Assembly (NCBI RefSeq): GCF_006542765.1
Contig: NZ_SKCD01000088.1
Span: 1 to 64,000, forward strand
DNA length: 64,000 bases
Direction of reading: 5' to 3'
Origin: Paenibacillus luteus
GTDB lineage: Bacteria > Bacillota > Bacilli > Paenibacillales > Paenibacillaceae
Shown: in pieces, positions 18,469 to 28,900 of the stretch
How positions within the stretch are numbered: position 1 is the stretch's first letter
Layout: each line of letters starts with the position of its first letter
Position numbers and translations under genes: made by a program
The notes under the pieces: model-generated
What the model was told of the DNA's origin: nothing
What the model saw: only the letters and a program-made list of their open reading frames with translations
Database searches by the model: none

Positions 18469-20233
18469 CGGAATCTCCTCCGTCCTTAATCACCAACGCC
18501 ACTCGAAGCCCCCCTAGGTAGGAATGTTCAACCTGAAGCTCCGAGGATTGTCCGAAGTAATGCTTTATACGCTGATGAACATTTCGCATGCCAAGGCTGC
18601 GATCCGAGCTCGCTTGCAAAGATAAGGAGCGTCTTAGTAATTCTAAATCTTCTTTCTGCATTCCAACTCCGTTGTCTTCTACGGTAAGTTCCCAACCGTC
18701 CTCGGTTCTGCTGCCAGATATGATGATTTCGAATTTTCCTATCTTGCCTTCCATGCCGTGCACAATCGCATTCTCTACAAGCGGTTGAAGCAGCAGCCGT
18801 GGCATAAGAATAGACATCATGCCAGCTTCAATATATTCATGAAAATGCAGCCGTTCGGACTGCATCCGATGGATTTCCAAGTAATTGCGAATCAATTCCA
18901 TTTCTTCAGCCAATGAAGTTAATTGCTGTTCCGTCCGAGTCGTATAACGGTAATATTGACTCAGGTGCTGCGTGAAAGCGACAATCACTTTCGTCCGTTC
19001 CAGCTGTGCCATGCTTTGAATATAGGCGAAATTATTATACAAAAAATGCGGGTTGATCTGCGCTTGCAAATGCTTGAGTGAGGATTCTTTGGCGTGAAGC
19101 TGTTCCACGTACACTTTATCGATAAGCGTCTGAATATCCTCTGACATTAGGTTAAACTGCTCGATCAAATAATGAAATTCATTGGATGGGCCGAGCTTAA
19201 TCCGATAATCGTATGCTCCTCTCCTGAGCGATTTCACCGCCCGGATCAGATCGTTGATCGGTTTCTGTACATTGCGGTACAGCAGCGCTGAGGAGGCAAT
19301 GCCCAGCAGCAGCAATAGCAGCCCTGAGGCATAAAACATCCGTTTGCTGTGATCGATGGGGGCAAGCACCTTTTTCATCGGCTGGAAATCGACAATATAC
19401 CAGCCTATAGAGTCTGAGATCACGTAATTGACTAGATACGGTTCATCCTTAAAGGTAATCTTGGTAGACCCTTTGACTCGATTCTGTGCCCGAATGATAT
19501 CGAATTGCTTTGCCATGGCTTTTGCCAATTCAGGGTCGAGCTCTCGCGGTATGATCGGTTCAAAACCCGGCTGGTAGAGAAATGGCTGTCCGACCGTGCC
19601 TTGCATGAACCTTTCAAGCATTTTCACAAGGTTATTCGACGTGAACGCGACTTCAACATACAAATTTGGATCCCCCATTGTGGAAAGTGACTCGAAAGGT
19701 GTGATCAAATCTCTTACAAACGCCTTCTCCGGCCCTCGGTCAGACACGATAACACGATAATCCCAACGTTCCTGTATGGCATTCTTGAAATACTCCGCAT
19801 CGTAAATTTGCTTCAAATTCGTAGAAACGGCGATATCCGAAAGAGGTGAATATACGGTAAAATCATTCACCCATTCGAAGGAGTTTGATTGCATAGCAAT
19901 CTTTTGCTGCAAAAGCCTCATCGACGCAAGTTTGGAATAGTCTGGCTCAGAGGAGATCTTAAGCTGCATTTGCAGGGTATCCGGGTCGGCTGCAATAACA
20001 AAGGCGGATCTCCACAAGCGGTCCGCTTCAACATCCATCTGGTCCACGAAAAATTGGATTCGATTCAAATTCATCTGAAGCAGCTCTTGTTCGACAACAT
20101 CGGTGCTGGTCTTATTTGAAGAATTGTACATGACTATGATAGGGATAAGCATCAGGACGATCACGATCATAACTTTTGTGAAAATATTCATTTTGCCGAC
20201 CGTGCCGTGTCTGATTTTATAAATAGGGCTCAC
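18425..20233 (-). CDS. Sensor histidine kinase, YesM type
   Basis: About 602 residues. A transmembrane segment near the N-terminus (VMIVIVLMLIPIIVMY), an extracellular sensor of about 260 residues, a second membrane segment (MFYASGLLLLLLGIASS), HAMP, the His_kinase motif (QAQINPHFLYNNFAYIQ), and a HATPase_c domain (LVENAIVHGMEG, DNGVGM) follow in order. GTG at 20233 is the longest start; ATG at 20191 is an alternative and neither has a strong ribosome-binding site. It is the partner of the overlapping regulator gene and lies just downstream of the ABC permease genes. Confidence 0.92.
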   Translation of the reverse strand: MSPIYKIRHGTVGKMNIFTKVMIVIVLMLIPIIVMYNSSNKTSTDVVEQELLQMNLNRIQFFVDQMDVEADRLWRSAFVIAADPDTLQMQLKISSEPDYSKLASMRLLQQKIAMQSNSFEWVNDFTVYSPLSDIAVSTNLKQIYDAEYFKNAIQERWDYRVIVSDRGPEKAFVRDLITPFESLSTMGDPNLYVEVAFTSNNLVKMLERFMQGTVGQPFLYQPGFEPIIPRELDPELAKAMAKQFDIIRAQNRVKGSTKITFKDEPYLVNYVISDSIGWYIVDFQPMKKVLAPIDHSKRMFYASGLLLLLLGIASSALLYRNVQKPINDLIRAVKSLRRGAYDYRIKLGPSNEFHYLIEQFNLMSEDIQTLIDKVYVEQLHAKESSLKHLQAQINPHFLYNNFAYIQSMAQLERTKVIVAFTQHLSQYYRYTTRTEQQLTSLAEEMELIRNYLEIHRMQSERLHFHEYIEAGMMSILMPRLLLQPLVENAIVHGMEGKIGKFEIIISGSRTEDGWELTVEDNGVGMQKEDLELLRRSLSLQASSDRSLGMRNVHQRIKHYFGQSSELQVEHSYLGGLRVALVIKDGGDSDVGSSDRRRYPLSS

Positions 20234-20270
20234 CCGATTCGATCTTATTTTAGATATGGCTATAATCCTT

Positions 20271-21149
20271 CTACGATTTTACCGAGCCAAGCACGATTCC
20301 TTTTACGAAATACTTTTGCAAAAACGGATAAACGAGCAAAATAGGCAGCGCTCCGATAAAAATCTGCGCAGATTTGATAGTTCGATTTGAAAAATTTGCT
20401 ACACTTTCCAATGTTACACCAACCCTCGACAGGTTGTCACTAACAATCATAGAGTGCAAATAAGTGGCTAGAGGATAACCATCAGGGTTGGACATATAGA
20501 TCATACCGTCGAACCATGAATTCCAATGAAAGACCATCGTAAATAAAGACAACGTTGCGATGGACGGCATCGACACGGGCAAATACACACTCCATAGCAC
20601 TCTCAGATGGCCAGCTCCATCGATATAGGCGGCCTCTTCCAACTCCTGTGGAATCGTCCGGAAGAAATTAAGCATCAGAATCATATTCCATACACTGACG
20701 GCTGAAGGCAACACCAACGCCCATAGGGTATCGATCATTTTCAGCTTGCTTATTAATACATATGAAGGAATCAGCCCTCCCGAGAAGAGCATCGTAAAGA
20801 CGAACACCCAGATGTAAATTTGGCGTCCGGGGAATTTGTGAATCGATTTCGATAAACTGTAGGCTGCCATCGTAATGACGACCATCGAAAGCACAGTGCC
20901 TAATACGGTTCGTTCTACCCCGGTCCACAAGGACTGGAGGAACATGACGTTGCTAAGCGTCTTCACGTAGGCATCCGTCGTAAAGCCGATCGGCCAGAAA
21001 TTGACGATATTCGCCGTTGCCGCAGCCCGCGAGCTGAAGGATAAAGCAAACACGTGAAGGAGAGGAAGAATGCAAATGAGCGACAGCAGGCTAAGAAAGA
21101 TCGTGTTGGAGATCGTGAATACGGTGTACCCTCTAGAGCGATAGCGCAT
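20271..21149 (-). CDS. Carbohydrate ABC transporter permease (LplC/YtcP-like)
   Basis: About 292 residues, six membrane segments, and an EAA loop (EEAAYIDGAGHLRVLWSVYLP). The C-terminal KYFVKGIVLGSVK is typical of the LplC/YtcP group. AAGGAGG lies six bases before ATG 21149; an ATG six bases earlier would overlap it. It follows the second permease after about 11 bp. These systems import complex oligosaccharides such as rhamnogalacturonan or alginate fragments; the substrate here is not determinable. Confidence 0.92.
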   Translation of the reverse strand: MRYRSRGYTVFTISNTIFLSLLSLICILPLLHVFALSFSSRAAATANIVNFWPIGFTTDAYVKTLSNVMFLQSLWTGVERTVLGTVLSMVVITMAAYSLSKSIHKFPGRQIYIWVFVFTMLFSGGLIPSYVLISKLKMIDTLWALVLPSAVSVWNMILMLNFFRTIPQELEEAAYIDGAGHLRVLWSVYLPVSMPSIATLSLFTMVFHWNSWFDGMIYMSNPDGYPLATYLHSMIVSDNLSRVGVTLESVANFSNRTIKSAQIFIGALPILLVYPFLQKYFVKGIVLGSVKS

Positions 21150-21160
21150 GGTCATCCTCC

Positions 21161-22057
21161 TTAAAAAATGCGGTAATTGGCTAATTTGAAAGCCAATCTG
21201 TAACTGATTACGATTAAGATAAATCCGATCGCCGATTTGAATAGCCCGACCGCCGTTCCGAAGCTGAACTGTCCGTTGTTCAAGCCTTCCCTATAAACGA
21301 ACGTATCGATGATATCTCCATGCGAATAAACGAGAGGGTTGTAAATGTTTAAAATCTGATCGAATCCGGCATCTAAAATCCTACCGAGCGACAAGGTCGC
21401 GACGACGATGACAATCGGCATAATAAGAGGAACAGAAATCAATTTGACCTGCTGCCAACGTGTAGCCCCGTCGATCTCAGCCGCTTCATACAAAGCTGGA
21501 TTGATGCCCACCAGCGTAGCCAAGAAAATAATCGCCGAAAATCCGAATTCTTTCCACACGTCGCTTAAAATGACCGTAAACCGAAACCATCTGCCGTCAC
21601 CTAAGAAAAAGACGCTCTGAATGCCGAACGAATTCAGAAGCCGATTAATGATTCCGCCCTCTGTCGACAGAATATCGATTAAAATGCCCCCTAGGATAAC
21701 CCACGATAAAAAGTGCGGCAAATAAACAAACGTCTGTACGAATCTCTTAAAAAACGTCTTGCGAACTTCATTGAGCAAAAGAGCGAAAACGATCGGGACA
21801 ATTAAATTCGCGATTAATTTGAACCCGGCAATGATTAACGTATTCCATATAATCTGCTTGCCGTCCGGGTAAGTGAACAGGTACCGGAAATGCTCAAAAC
21901 CTACCCAAGGAGAACCTTTGATCCCAAGCCATGGCTCATAGTCCTGGAAGGCAATTACAGCTCCGAACAAAGGAACATATTGAAACAAGAAGACCAATAC
22001 TAAAGCCGGCAATAATAGAACATGAAACGGCCAAGTTTTTCGCCAATACGCTGCCAT
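21161..22057 (-). CDS. Carbohydrate ABC transporter permease (LplB/YteP-like)
   Basis: 298 residues with the LplB-type N-terminus (LLLPALVLVFLFQYVPLFGAV) and EAA loop (EAAEIDGATRWQQVKLISVP). AGGAAGG precedes the ATG. It is the middle gene of a binding protein-permease-permease operon, separated from the binding-protein gene by a hairpin that may lower its expression. Confidence 0.92.
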   Translation of the reverse strand: MAAYWRKTWPFHVLLLPALVLVFLFQYVPLFGAVIAFQDYEPWLGIKGSPWVGFEHFRYLFTYPDGKQIIWNTLIIAGFKLIANLIVPIVFALLLNEVRKTFFKRFVQTFVYLPHFLSWVILGGILIDILSTEGGIINRLLNSFGIQSVFFLGDGRWFRFTVILSDVWKEFGFSAIIFLATLVGINPALYEAAEIDGATRWQQVKLISVPLIMPIVIVVATLSLGRILDAGFDQILNIYNPLVYSHGDIIDTFVYREGLNNGQFSFGTAVGLFKSAIGFILIVISYRLAFKLANYRIF

Positions 22058-22080
22058 TATGCATCCTTCCTATCTCCAGA

Positions 22081-22122
22081 AAAATAGAGGAGAAGAGAGC
22101 CAAGGCTGCCCTCTCCTCCGTC
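22081..22122 (-). terminator. Intercistronic terminator-like hairpin
   Basis: On the minus strand GGAGGAGAGGGC pairs imperfectly with GGCTCTCTTCTCCTC and is followed by TATTTTTC. It lies between the binding-protein gene and the first permease gene, the same position as the hairpin at 3316-3344 in the other ABC operon, and would give partial termination. Confidence 0.6.
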
Positions 22123-22159
22123 ATCGATGTTTTTATTCTTCACATGTTGTCAGCGATTC

Positions 22160-23950
22160 TTATTGGTTTTTCGCATACCATTCGTTGACTTCGTCCGTAA
22201 TCTTCTGGCCACCGTTATCCAGCCATTGTTTGACGAATTCATCGAAGTACTCCACCGGTTTTTCGCCATAAATGATTTTAAGATAACTTTCCGTAGCGAG
22301 TTTCTTAAGCAATTCGCCTTTCGATTTCATCGTTGGCGTCATTGGGCCAGTGAAATAGTTTTTGCCTTCGGTGACGGTTTGGTTAATCCTAACGCCTGCG
22401 GCGTCAAGCTGCCTTTTCTTCATTTGCTTGGTGTCGAATTCCATTGATGTTAAAGGCTCAGCGTTCGGATCGGCCAAGAACTTCTTGACTGCTGCCACGT
22501 TGGAGTGCGGGATGCTCGTAAAGTTGCCAAGAATATTCGTCATCATGAACCTAATATCCATTGTGCCGCCGTCTTTCAAAGGCCATTGGTCTGCCGGTAC
22601 GCCTGCTTCTTCGTAGTTGCCCTTGATGACTTTGCCGTCCAATTTCACATAGTCATAGCCTTCATGATATCCGTCTTTCCAACGCGGATCGGCTAACGGA
22701 TCGCCTTCCATCTCCAATTTTTTCGCAAATATTTTGTTGAAGTAGGCGAACCATGCGTCGATATGCTGGAAGTCTTTGTTGAAGACCGTAAAGCCTTGAG
22801 TAAGCGGCTTCTCTGCACGCCCCACCAATCCATTCGGTCCTGACGGAAGTGGATACGGCTGGAAGTCCGCGTCAGGATTGTTTTTGGTCGCGTCACTAAG
22901 CGGCCAGTCGCCCATCCAGAACGGTCCGAACATGATTCCCGCTTTGCCGCTGGCTGCCAATTCGGAAGCTTTTCCCGGATCCTTGATTCCGGCTTCCTTA
23001 TCCACGAAGCCTTTACTCATCCAATCACTCATCTTTTGTAAATACAGTTTGGCGTCCGGATGGATCGCGCCGTAGCTCAGATTGCCGTCAGCGCCCTTGT
23101 TCCAGAACAAGCGCACGTCGTACGTATTGATCATTTGGTCCGTAAGAGCGGAGACGATCGCGTCTGTCTGCCCCATCCAAGTCCAAGGCCCTTCTTTAAG
23201 CGGTACGGCCAGACCAATGGTGTCGTTCTTACCGTTCTTATCGGGGTCGCCCTCTGTAAATTGTTTGAGAACGTTTTCGAAATCATCCAGTGTTTTAGGC
23301 GGCTCTAACCCCAGATTCTCTAACCAGTCTTTGCGAATCCACATGACGGTACCTTCGTCACCCATGAAGAAGGCTGGCAAACCATAAATCTTGCCGTCTT
23401 TCTTCACTTCGCCCAGTGCGTAACTATACTTCTCCAACAACTTCTTATACTCGGGATGCGCGTATTTCTCGATAGCTTCGTCTAGTGCCATCAGTTTATT
23501 TGCCGCGAGCAAGTTTTGCAGCGGGTCATTCCCTGCGGCAAATGCATCAGGCAGCTTGCCGCCGCTGGATAGCAGCAGGCGAAGCTTCGTATCATAATCT
23601 TCCGGTTTCGTTACGATAAAATCGAATTTTACGTTAATGCCCATATTTTCTTTCATCCAGCGGAGATTCGCATTGTCTTCCATGGATTCACCAGGCTTGA
23701 ACGCATTGCCCCTCGAAGTTCCATCGTCTACGATAGCGGTCGTAATCGTAACGGGAGGGTCGAACTTCTGATTCCACTTTTCCGCTGACTCTTCTTCTTT
23801 AGCCGGCTCCGTTGCGGATGGACTACTGTTTGAGGCTGCCGGACTTGCCGAGTTTTGATTGTTGCTGTTTGTACAAGCAGCTAATGTCGGTAGTAGTGCA
23901 ATTGCAACCGAAAGCGTTAATAATCTTGCAACCTTCACATAGCGAATCAT
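22160..23950 (-). CDS. Extracellular solute-binding lipoprotein (LplA/YtcQ-like)
   Basis: About 596 residues. A lipoprotein signal (ARLLTLSVAIALLPTLAACT; lipobox LAAC) is followed by a Ser/Pro/Glu linker and a large family 1 binding domain of the LplA/YtcQ size class. AAGGGG lies before ATG 23950; the frame is open 13 codons further upstream but lacks a ribosome-binding site. It delivers substrate to the LplB/LplC permeases downstream. A promoter with a palindrome lies 58 bp upstream. Confidence 0.92.
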   Translation of the reverse strand: MIRYVKVARLLTLSVAIALLPTLAACTNSNNQNSASPAASNSSPSATEPAKEEESAEKWNQKFDPPVTITTAIVDDGTSRGNAFKPGESMEDNANLRWMKENMGINVKFDFIVTKPEDYDTKLRLLLSSGGKLPDAFAAGNDPLQNLLAANKLMALDEAIEKYAHPEYKKLLEKYSYALGEVKKDGKIYGLPAFFMGDEGTVMWIRKDWLENLGLEPPKTLDDFENVLKQFTEGDPDKNGKNDTIGLAVPLKEGPWTWMGQTDAIVSALTDQMINTYDVRLFWNKGADGNLSYGAIHPDAKLYLQKMSDWMSKGFVDKEAGIKDPGKASELAASGKAGIMFGPFWMGDWPLSDATKNNPDADFQPYPLPSGPNGLVGRAEKPLTQGFTVFNKDFQHIDAWFAYFNKIFAKKLEMEGDPLADPRWKDGYHEGYDYVKLDGKVIKGNYEEAGVPADQWPLKDGGTMDIRFMMTNILGNFTSIPHSNVAAVKKFLADPNAEPLTSMEFDTKQMKKRQLDAAGVRINQTVTEGKNYFTGPMTPTMKSKGELLKKLATESYLKIIYGEKPVEYFDEFVKQWLDNGGQKITDEVNEWYAKNQ

Positions 23951-24008
23951 AAAATTCCCCTTTTCTTTGACATTGGTGGTACGCTTCAAATTATATGGAT
24001 TTGGCAGA

Positions 24009-24043
24009 ATGACGTATATATTCGATTTTTAACGTCATATCAA
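24009..24043 (-). promoter_or_regulatory. Promoter with overlapping palindrome for the binding-protein operon
   Basis: On the minus strand TTGATA (24038-24043) and TATATA (24015-24020) are separated by exactly 17 bp. The inverted repeat ATGACGT/ACGTCAT (24009-24015 and 24032-24038) spans the spacer and touches both elements, which fits an operator for a regulator. Confidence 0.5.
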
Positions 24044-24132
24044 AAAACGTACATTCCTTGTCGTTCATACTAATTTAGTTTCAGCTTGCTTATAGATGAG
24101 ATCATACTCATCCGTAAATCGGTTTTAAGCGC

Positions 24133-24190
24133 AAAAAAGACCCCTAGGCGCACGTCTTCAAGTAGAGAGACATCTCACCCATTGGGTCTA
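24133..24190 (-). terminator. Probable terminator of the TetR gene
   Basis: On the minus strand AGACCC ... GGGGTCT is followed by TTTTTTG. The loop is long (about 38 nt) and contains a smaller GAGATGTCTC stem. It starts about 75 bp past the TetR stop. Confidence 0.45.
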
Positions 24191-24265
24191 ATTCTAGTCA
24201 AAAGTCTGTAACGCAGGACAAAGAAAACTTTCCAGTTGTTGCTTCATTTTACTACATACCATGAA

Positions 24266-24853
24266 CTAGAGTGCTTTAATCAACTTTTCTAATACGTCCT
24301 TCGCTTGTTTACGCGCTGCATAGGGGTCTTCTGAATGCGCAATGCCAATGGCTGCTTCCGTTATTGCTCCAAAAATGATATGTGCCAACAATTCTATAGG
24401 TTGCTTCTTCATGTACTTGGACTCCATAAGCTCATTTAAGAGCACAGTCGATAAACCTAGTACACTATGTTTTTCTTTTTCTCTCCATTTTGTCCAGCCA
24501 AGTATAACGGGTGCTTCCTGAATGACAATGTGCCGATACGCGGGATTAAGACAACCTTCCAAATAGGTTTCAATGGCGATTAAGGTTCTTTCCCACGGAT
24601 CAATCTCCGTATCAATCGCAGTCGATACCTGTTTAACCATCTCTTCTAGAAGTCCATCTACTACTTGTTCAAACAAGGTTTTTTTATCCTTAAAATGATA
24701 ATATAGTGCTCCTTTCGTTAATTGTTCTTGTCTAGCAATTTCATCAATAGAGGTTTTGGCGTATCCGTCCTCTGCGAATAAGTACTGTGCACGTTTAAGT
24801 AAAGCTTTTTTTGTATGTTCGGCATCATCTTGCCTGCGTGATTTTAGGTTCAT
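24266..24853 (-). CDS. TetR-family transcriptional regulator
   Basis: 195 residues. The N-terminal TetR helix-turn-helix is clear (YAKTSIDEIARQEQLTKGAL followed by YYHFKDKKTLF), and a helical ligand domain follows. A short TATAAT lies eight bases before AGGGGC-ATG. It is divergent from the alpha/beta hydrolase gene, and the 133-bp gap holds a TetR-style palindrome, so it probably represses that gene and itself. The inducer is unknown. Confidence 0.92.
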   Translation of the reverse strand: MNLKSRRQDDAEHTKKALLKRAQYLFAEDGYAKTSIDEIARQEQLTKGALYYHFKDKKTLFEQVVDGLLEEMVKQVSTAIDTEIDPWERTLIAIETYLEGCLNPAYRHIVIQEAPVILGWTKWREKEKHSVLGLSTVLLNELMESKYMKKQPIELLAHIIFGAITEAAIGIAHSEDPYAARKQAKDVLEKLIKAL

Positions 24854-24923
24854 GCCCCTATTATATCGTTTAATTTTTGAATTAGAAAGCCGCTGCCGCC
24901 CTCAACATACTTCGAGTTTGTTA

Positions 24924-24942
24924 AACATACCCTAAGTATGTT
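24924..24942. promoter_or_regulatory. Candidate TetR operator
   Basis: AACATAC-N5-GTATGTT is a perfect 7-bp palindrome in the gap between the divergent tetR and hydrolase genes. A third partial copy AACATACTT lies at 24904-24912. A -10-like TATAAG for the hydrolase gene lies at 24951-24956, so binding would block its promoter. Confidence 0.55.
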
Positions 24943-24986
24943 AGACTCCATATAAGTATTGGTAAAAGCAAAAGAGGAGGCATCAG

Positions 24987-25832
24987 ATGAAAGAAGCCTA
25001 TGTTAGCGCCGGTATGATCAGGTATACCGATCACGGGACAGGTCAGGCAATCGTGTTTTTACACGGTGCGCTAAGTAATGGAAACACTTGGAGGAAAGTG
25101 ATTCCAACCCTTTCAAAAAAATTTCGATGCATTGTTCCAGATTTACCTTTTGGCGGGCACTCCATTGCTATGAACCCTGAAACCGATCTAACACCGACAG
25201 GCATAGCAGCCTTAATCAATGAATTTTTGAATGTGTTAGATCTGAACGATATTATTCTGGTAGGTAATGATACAGGTGGAGCTTACGCACAAATATTCAC
25301 CATGTCTTATCCTGAGAAAGTATCAAAGTTAGTCCTTTGTAACACGGATGCTTTCGAAGTATTCCCGCCAAAAGCGTTTTCACTTCTAAAAGCAGGCGTC
25401 AATCTTCCTGGATTCACCACTCTAATGGCTCAATTGTTTCGATTTAAACCATTATTAAAAACGTCATTAGTGCTAGGCTTACTATCACACACTCTTTCGA
25501 AAGAAGATTTATACGAGCTATATATACTTAATTTCATTCGTTATAAAGGGGTTCGTGCTGACTTCACAAAGGTCGTTAAGGGCTGGTCCATACATTACAC
25601 CATTCAAGCAGCCGAGAAGCTTTCTTCCTTTAACAAACCCGTCTTGGTTATTTGGGGGGCTGATGATACGAAATTGTTTCCTATTGCTTTAGGAAGAAGA
25701 GTTTATAGCATTTTTCCAGATGCGCGATTCGAGATCGTAGAAAACGCACTGACGTATGTACAAGAGGATCAACCTGAAGCGTTTGCTCAAAAACTTGTCC
25801 ATTTTATTGGAAACACAGCGTTTGCTAAATAA
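24987..25832 (+). CDS. Alpha/beta hydrolase, Asp-nucleophile type
   Basis: 281 residues, no signal peptide. The oxyanion HG motif (VFLHGALSNGNTW) and nucleophile elbow GNDTGG, with Asp as nucleophile as in haloalkane dehalogenase and epoxide hydrolase relatives, are clear. The acid-containing strand VLVIWGADDTKLF follows. Where the catalytic His is normally found the sequence is ENALTYVQEDQPE, with no His, so activity is uncertain. AGAGGAGG precedes the ATG. It is divergent from and probably controlled by the TetR gene. Confidence 0.85.
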   Translation: MKEAYVSAGMIRYTDHGTGQAIVFLHGALSNGNTWRKVIPTLSKKFRCIVPDLPFGGHSIAMNPETDLTPTGIAALINEFLNVLDLNDIILVGNDTGGAYAQIFTMSYPEKVSKLVLCNTDAFEVFPPKAFSLLKAGVNLPGFTTLMAQLFRFKPLLKTSLVLGLLSHTLSKEDLYELYILNFIRYKGVRADFTKVVKGWSIHYTIQAAEKLSSFNKPVLVIWGADDTKLFPIALGRRVYSIFPDARFEIVENALTYVQEDQPEAFAQKLVHFIGNTAFAK

Positions 25833-25874
25833 ACTTGCATGCCCATTCAAATTTGGCGGGTTCTTTGGAAATAC

Positions 25875-25905
25875 AAAAGCTCAAGCATCATTTCAGCTTG
25901 AGCCT
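25875..25905. terminator. Bidirectional terminator
   Basis: GCTCAAGC pairs with GCTTGAGC around a 9-nt loop between the convergent hydrolase and SLH protein genes. A/T runs lie on both sides. Confidence 0.75.
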
Positions 25906-25938
25906 TTGTATTAGTCATCATACTAACTTTATTGACCG

Positions 25939-28900
25939 TTATTTTTCGTTTACTAGATTCAACGTATTCATAAGCATAACAACCGCTTCGGCTCTTGTTG
26001 TTTGTGCACGAGGATTAAATGTGTTCGCCCCTGTACCTTTCACTATGCCGCGCTCTTTCAGAGTGGCTACTGCACTTTTGGCCCAGACCGGAATCAATGA
26101 ATCATCTGCGAAAGAGGTGACTGCATTCGGGTCAAGTGTCAGCTCAAATGCCTTCCCAAGCATCGTTGCCATTTCAGCCCTCGTAATATTCGCATTCGGC
26201 TGGAATGTCCCATCCTCATAACCGCTAATAATACCAGCTTGCACGGCTTGTGCTACCGCAGCCTGCGCCCAAGTCCCAATGTCCGCTTTATCTGTGAAGG
26301 TCAGCTCCGCTCCTGCTTCCTGAGCGTTCAATGCTTTCATCAGCATGACGGTGAATTCTGCACGGGTTATCGTTTTACCTGGCTTGAACGTTCCGTCCAC
26401 ATAGCCGTTTACAATACCATCTTGTACTGCTTGCTTGATGCTTGCTTCAGCCCAGTGACCTACGATATCACTAAGCTCAGCAGGCGTTGTTCCCTCTACC
26501 ACGGGAAGTCCTGTCGATTGGTCTACAACAAGGACCGCAAATTTCGTAAAGTGATTAACCTCTACTGAAATCACATTTCCGCTTGTCTTGCTGCCTTTCA
26601 CTTCTACCCATTCCTTATTCCCTTCATCGAAATAGAAGATCGCAACCCCTTGGCCGCTCTTCACATTGTTCGCATCGAAAGCAAAGGTGAGCGTTACAGG
26701 CTTGATGAAATGACCCGGAATGTTTTTCAATACTTCATATACCGAGCTTGCAAGAACCTCTTTATTGACTAACACATTTTTCGAATCCAGCAATTTCGTA
26801 ATCGTTAATTTCAGTTCCTGATTGACTGCGCCTGTAGGAACAGTAATCGTGAACCGCTCTTCCAAACTTACCTCGCCAATTGATCCTACTGGAAGGGTTA
26901 GGCTGCCGTCTTTTGACGTCACTTTAGCTGGAGTTGGAACACTTCCGCCATTGCTTCCGCTAATGGGTGGAGCTGTTGCTTCATTCACCGTCACCGTATA
27001 CGTAACCTGCGTTACGCCATCCTGTGCTGTAACGATGACTTTATTACCTGTCGCTAAATCTGTTGCTACCGTTATTCCGTCTGCTTGGTACACTTCAAAC
27101 GTCGCATCTGCTGCAGCCGTGATTGCTGCTTTCAGCGCTGCCAAAGTTGTACCGGATGGAATGGCTGTTATCGTTTCATTGCCTGTGCCCGTTGCACTTA
27201 CGGTGCCGATTGTCGAAGTTAGCGTCGCATCTGTCTTTTTCAGTACCGTCACCGTATACGTAACCTGTGTTACGCCATCTTCAGCAGTGATTATGACTTT
27301 ATTACCTGTCTCTAATCCTGTAGCTACCGTTATTCCGTCTGCTTGGTACACTTCAAACGTCGCATCCGCTGCAGGCGTGATTGCTGCTTTCAGCGCTGCC
27401 AAAGTTGTACCATATGGAATGGCTGTTATCGTTTCATTGCCTGTGCCGTTGGCACTAACGGTACCGATTGTCGAAGTTAGCGTCGCCGCCGTTTTCACTA
27501 ACGTTACCGTATACGTAACCTGTGTGACTCCATCCTGCGCTGTAACGATGACCTTATAGCCTGTTGCCAAAGTTGATGCTGCTGTTGTTCCATCTGTTTC
27601 GTAGACATTCACCGTCGCACCCGCTGCTGGCGTAATCGCTGCCTTTATCGCCTCTAACGTCGTTGTGCTCGGAATGTTCGTAATCGTCTCGTTCTCTGTT
27701 CCACCCGTGCTAACCGTCCCGATTGTAGAGGTTAACGTTGCGCTGGTGCTGATCCATCTAGCAAATAACGTCTTATTCGTCGTAATCGTAAAGCTGTCTG
27801 AAGCCGAGTAGCTGTTGCCGGTTCCGTCCGCTAGCGTATTCCATCCCGCGAACGTGTAACCTGTCTTGACTAAATTGCCGATGTTTCCGATAACGCTAAC
27901 CGTTGTTCCACGCAAATACGCGGTTTCGGCACTCGGCAAGTCTCCATCGGTTTCACCGTTTCCGTTATAGGCGACATGATGGAGCTGAGAGCTCTGCAAG
28001 TAAGGATATCCCTCGTTAAGCGAGGAATCGATTGCCCATGTTTGCTCGAAATCCCAACCTTCATAGCTGCTTTGCAGCATCATCGCCGCTGTCGTTAGCC
28101 CCGTACCGCCACCTGTCCCCGAACTCGTTTGTCCTGTTGTTTCGCTATCGAAAAAGCTATTGTTAGCCCCACTATTGTTTCCTACTAAGCCACCTAAGCT
28201 TTCGTCACCTGTTACGGCACCCGTTGCATAGCTGTTGACGATACGAGACCAGTTTCCGCCAACTAATCCGCCTGCAGAATTCTTCCCATTCACGCTTCCA
28301 TTGAAGTAGCTGTCAGAGATAGATCCTTCATTGCCTCCTACCAATCCGCCTGCTGTCCGATGTTGACCGCTAATGCTTCCGGTAGCAAAGCTATTTCTAA
28401 TCGTGCTATAGTTCACGCCGACCAATCCGCCAGCATATGTCGCCGCTCCGCTCAGACTTTCCGCAAAGAAGCTATTGGTAATGCTGCTTTCATTAGAGCC
28501 TACCAATCCGCCTGCAAAGTACCCGCTGACGCTTCCTGTGATAACTCCACTGTTCGTGATCGTTCCGCTGTTCACTCCAGCTAGTCCACCAACAACCTCT
28601 CCACTGCTTACATCGATATTTTCCAGAATGACATTGCTGACCGTCCCATGGTATATAAATCCGAATAGCCCTAGAGGATCGTAAGAATAAGTCCTACTAA
28701 TCTTTAAATTCGAAATCGTATAACCGCTGCCGTCGAAGTTTCCTGCAAATCCATTACCATAATCCCAATTACCAATTGGCATCCAGCCTTCACCGGCCGC
28801 ATATCCGCTCAAATCGATATCCGCTGTCAGCTTAAAACTCGCGTTTAAGAAATACCTGACCTGATTAAGCTCGGCCGCGGTTGCAATGAGATAAGGATCC

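Noticed and set aside
22751..22757. Riboswitch or T-box upstream of any operon
   Set aside because: I looked at the leaders of all transport operons and found only simple hairpins and promoter elements, no conserved riboswitch core.
26822..27559. 245-codon plus-strand frame rich in Val/Thr
   Set aside because: Antisense of the repeated beta-sandwich region; no start signal.
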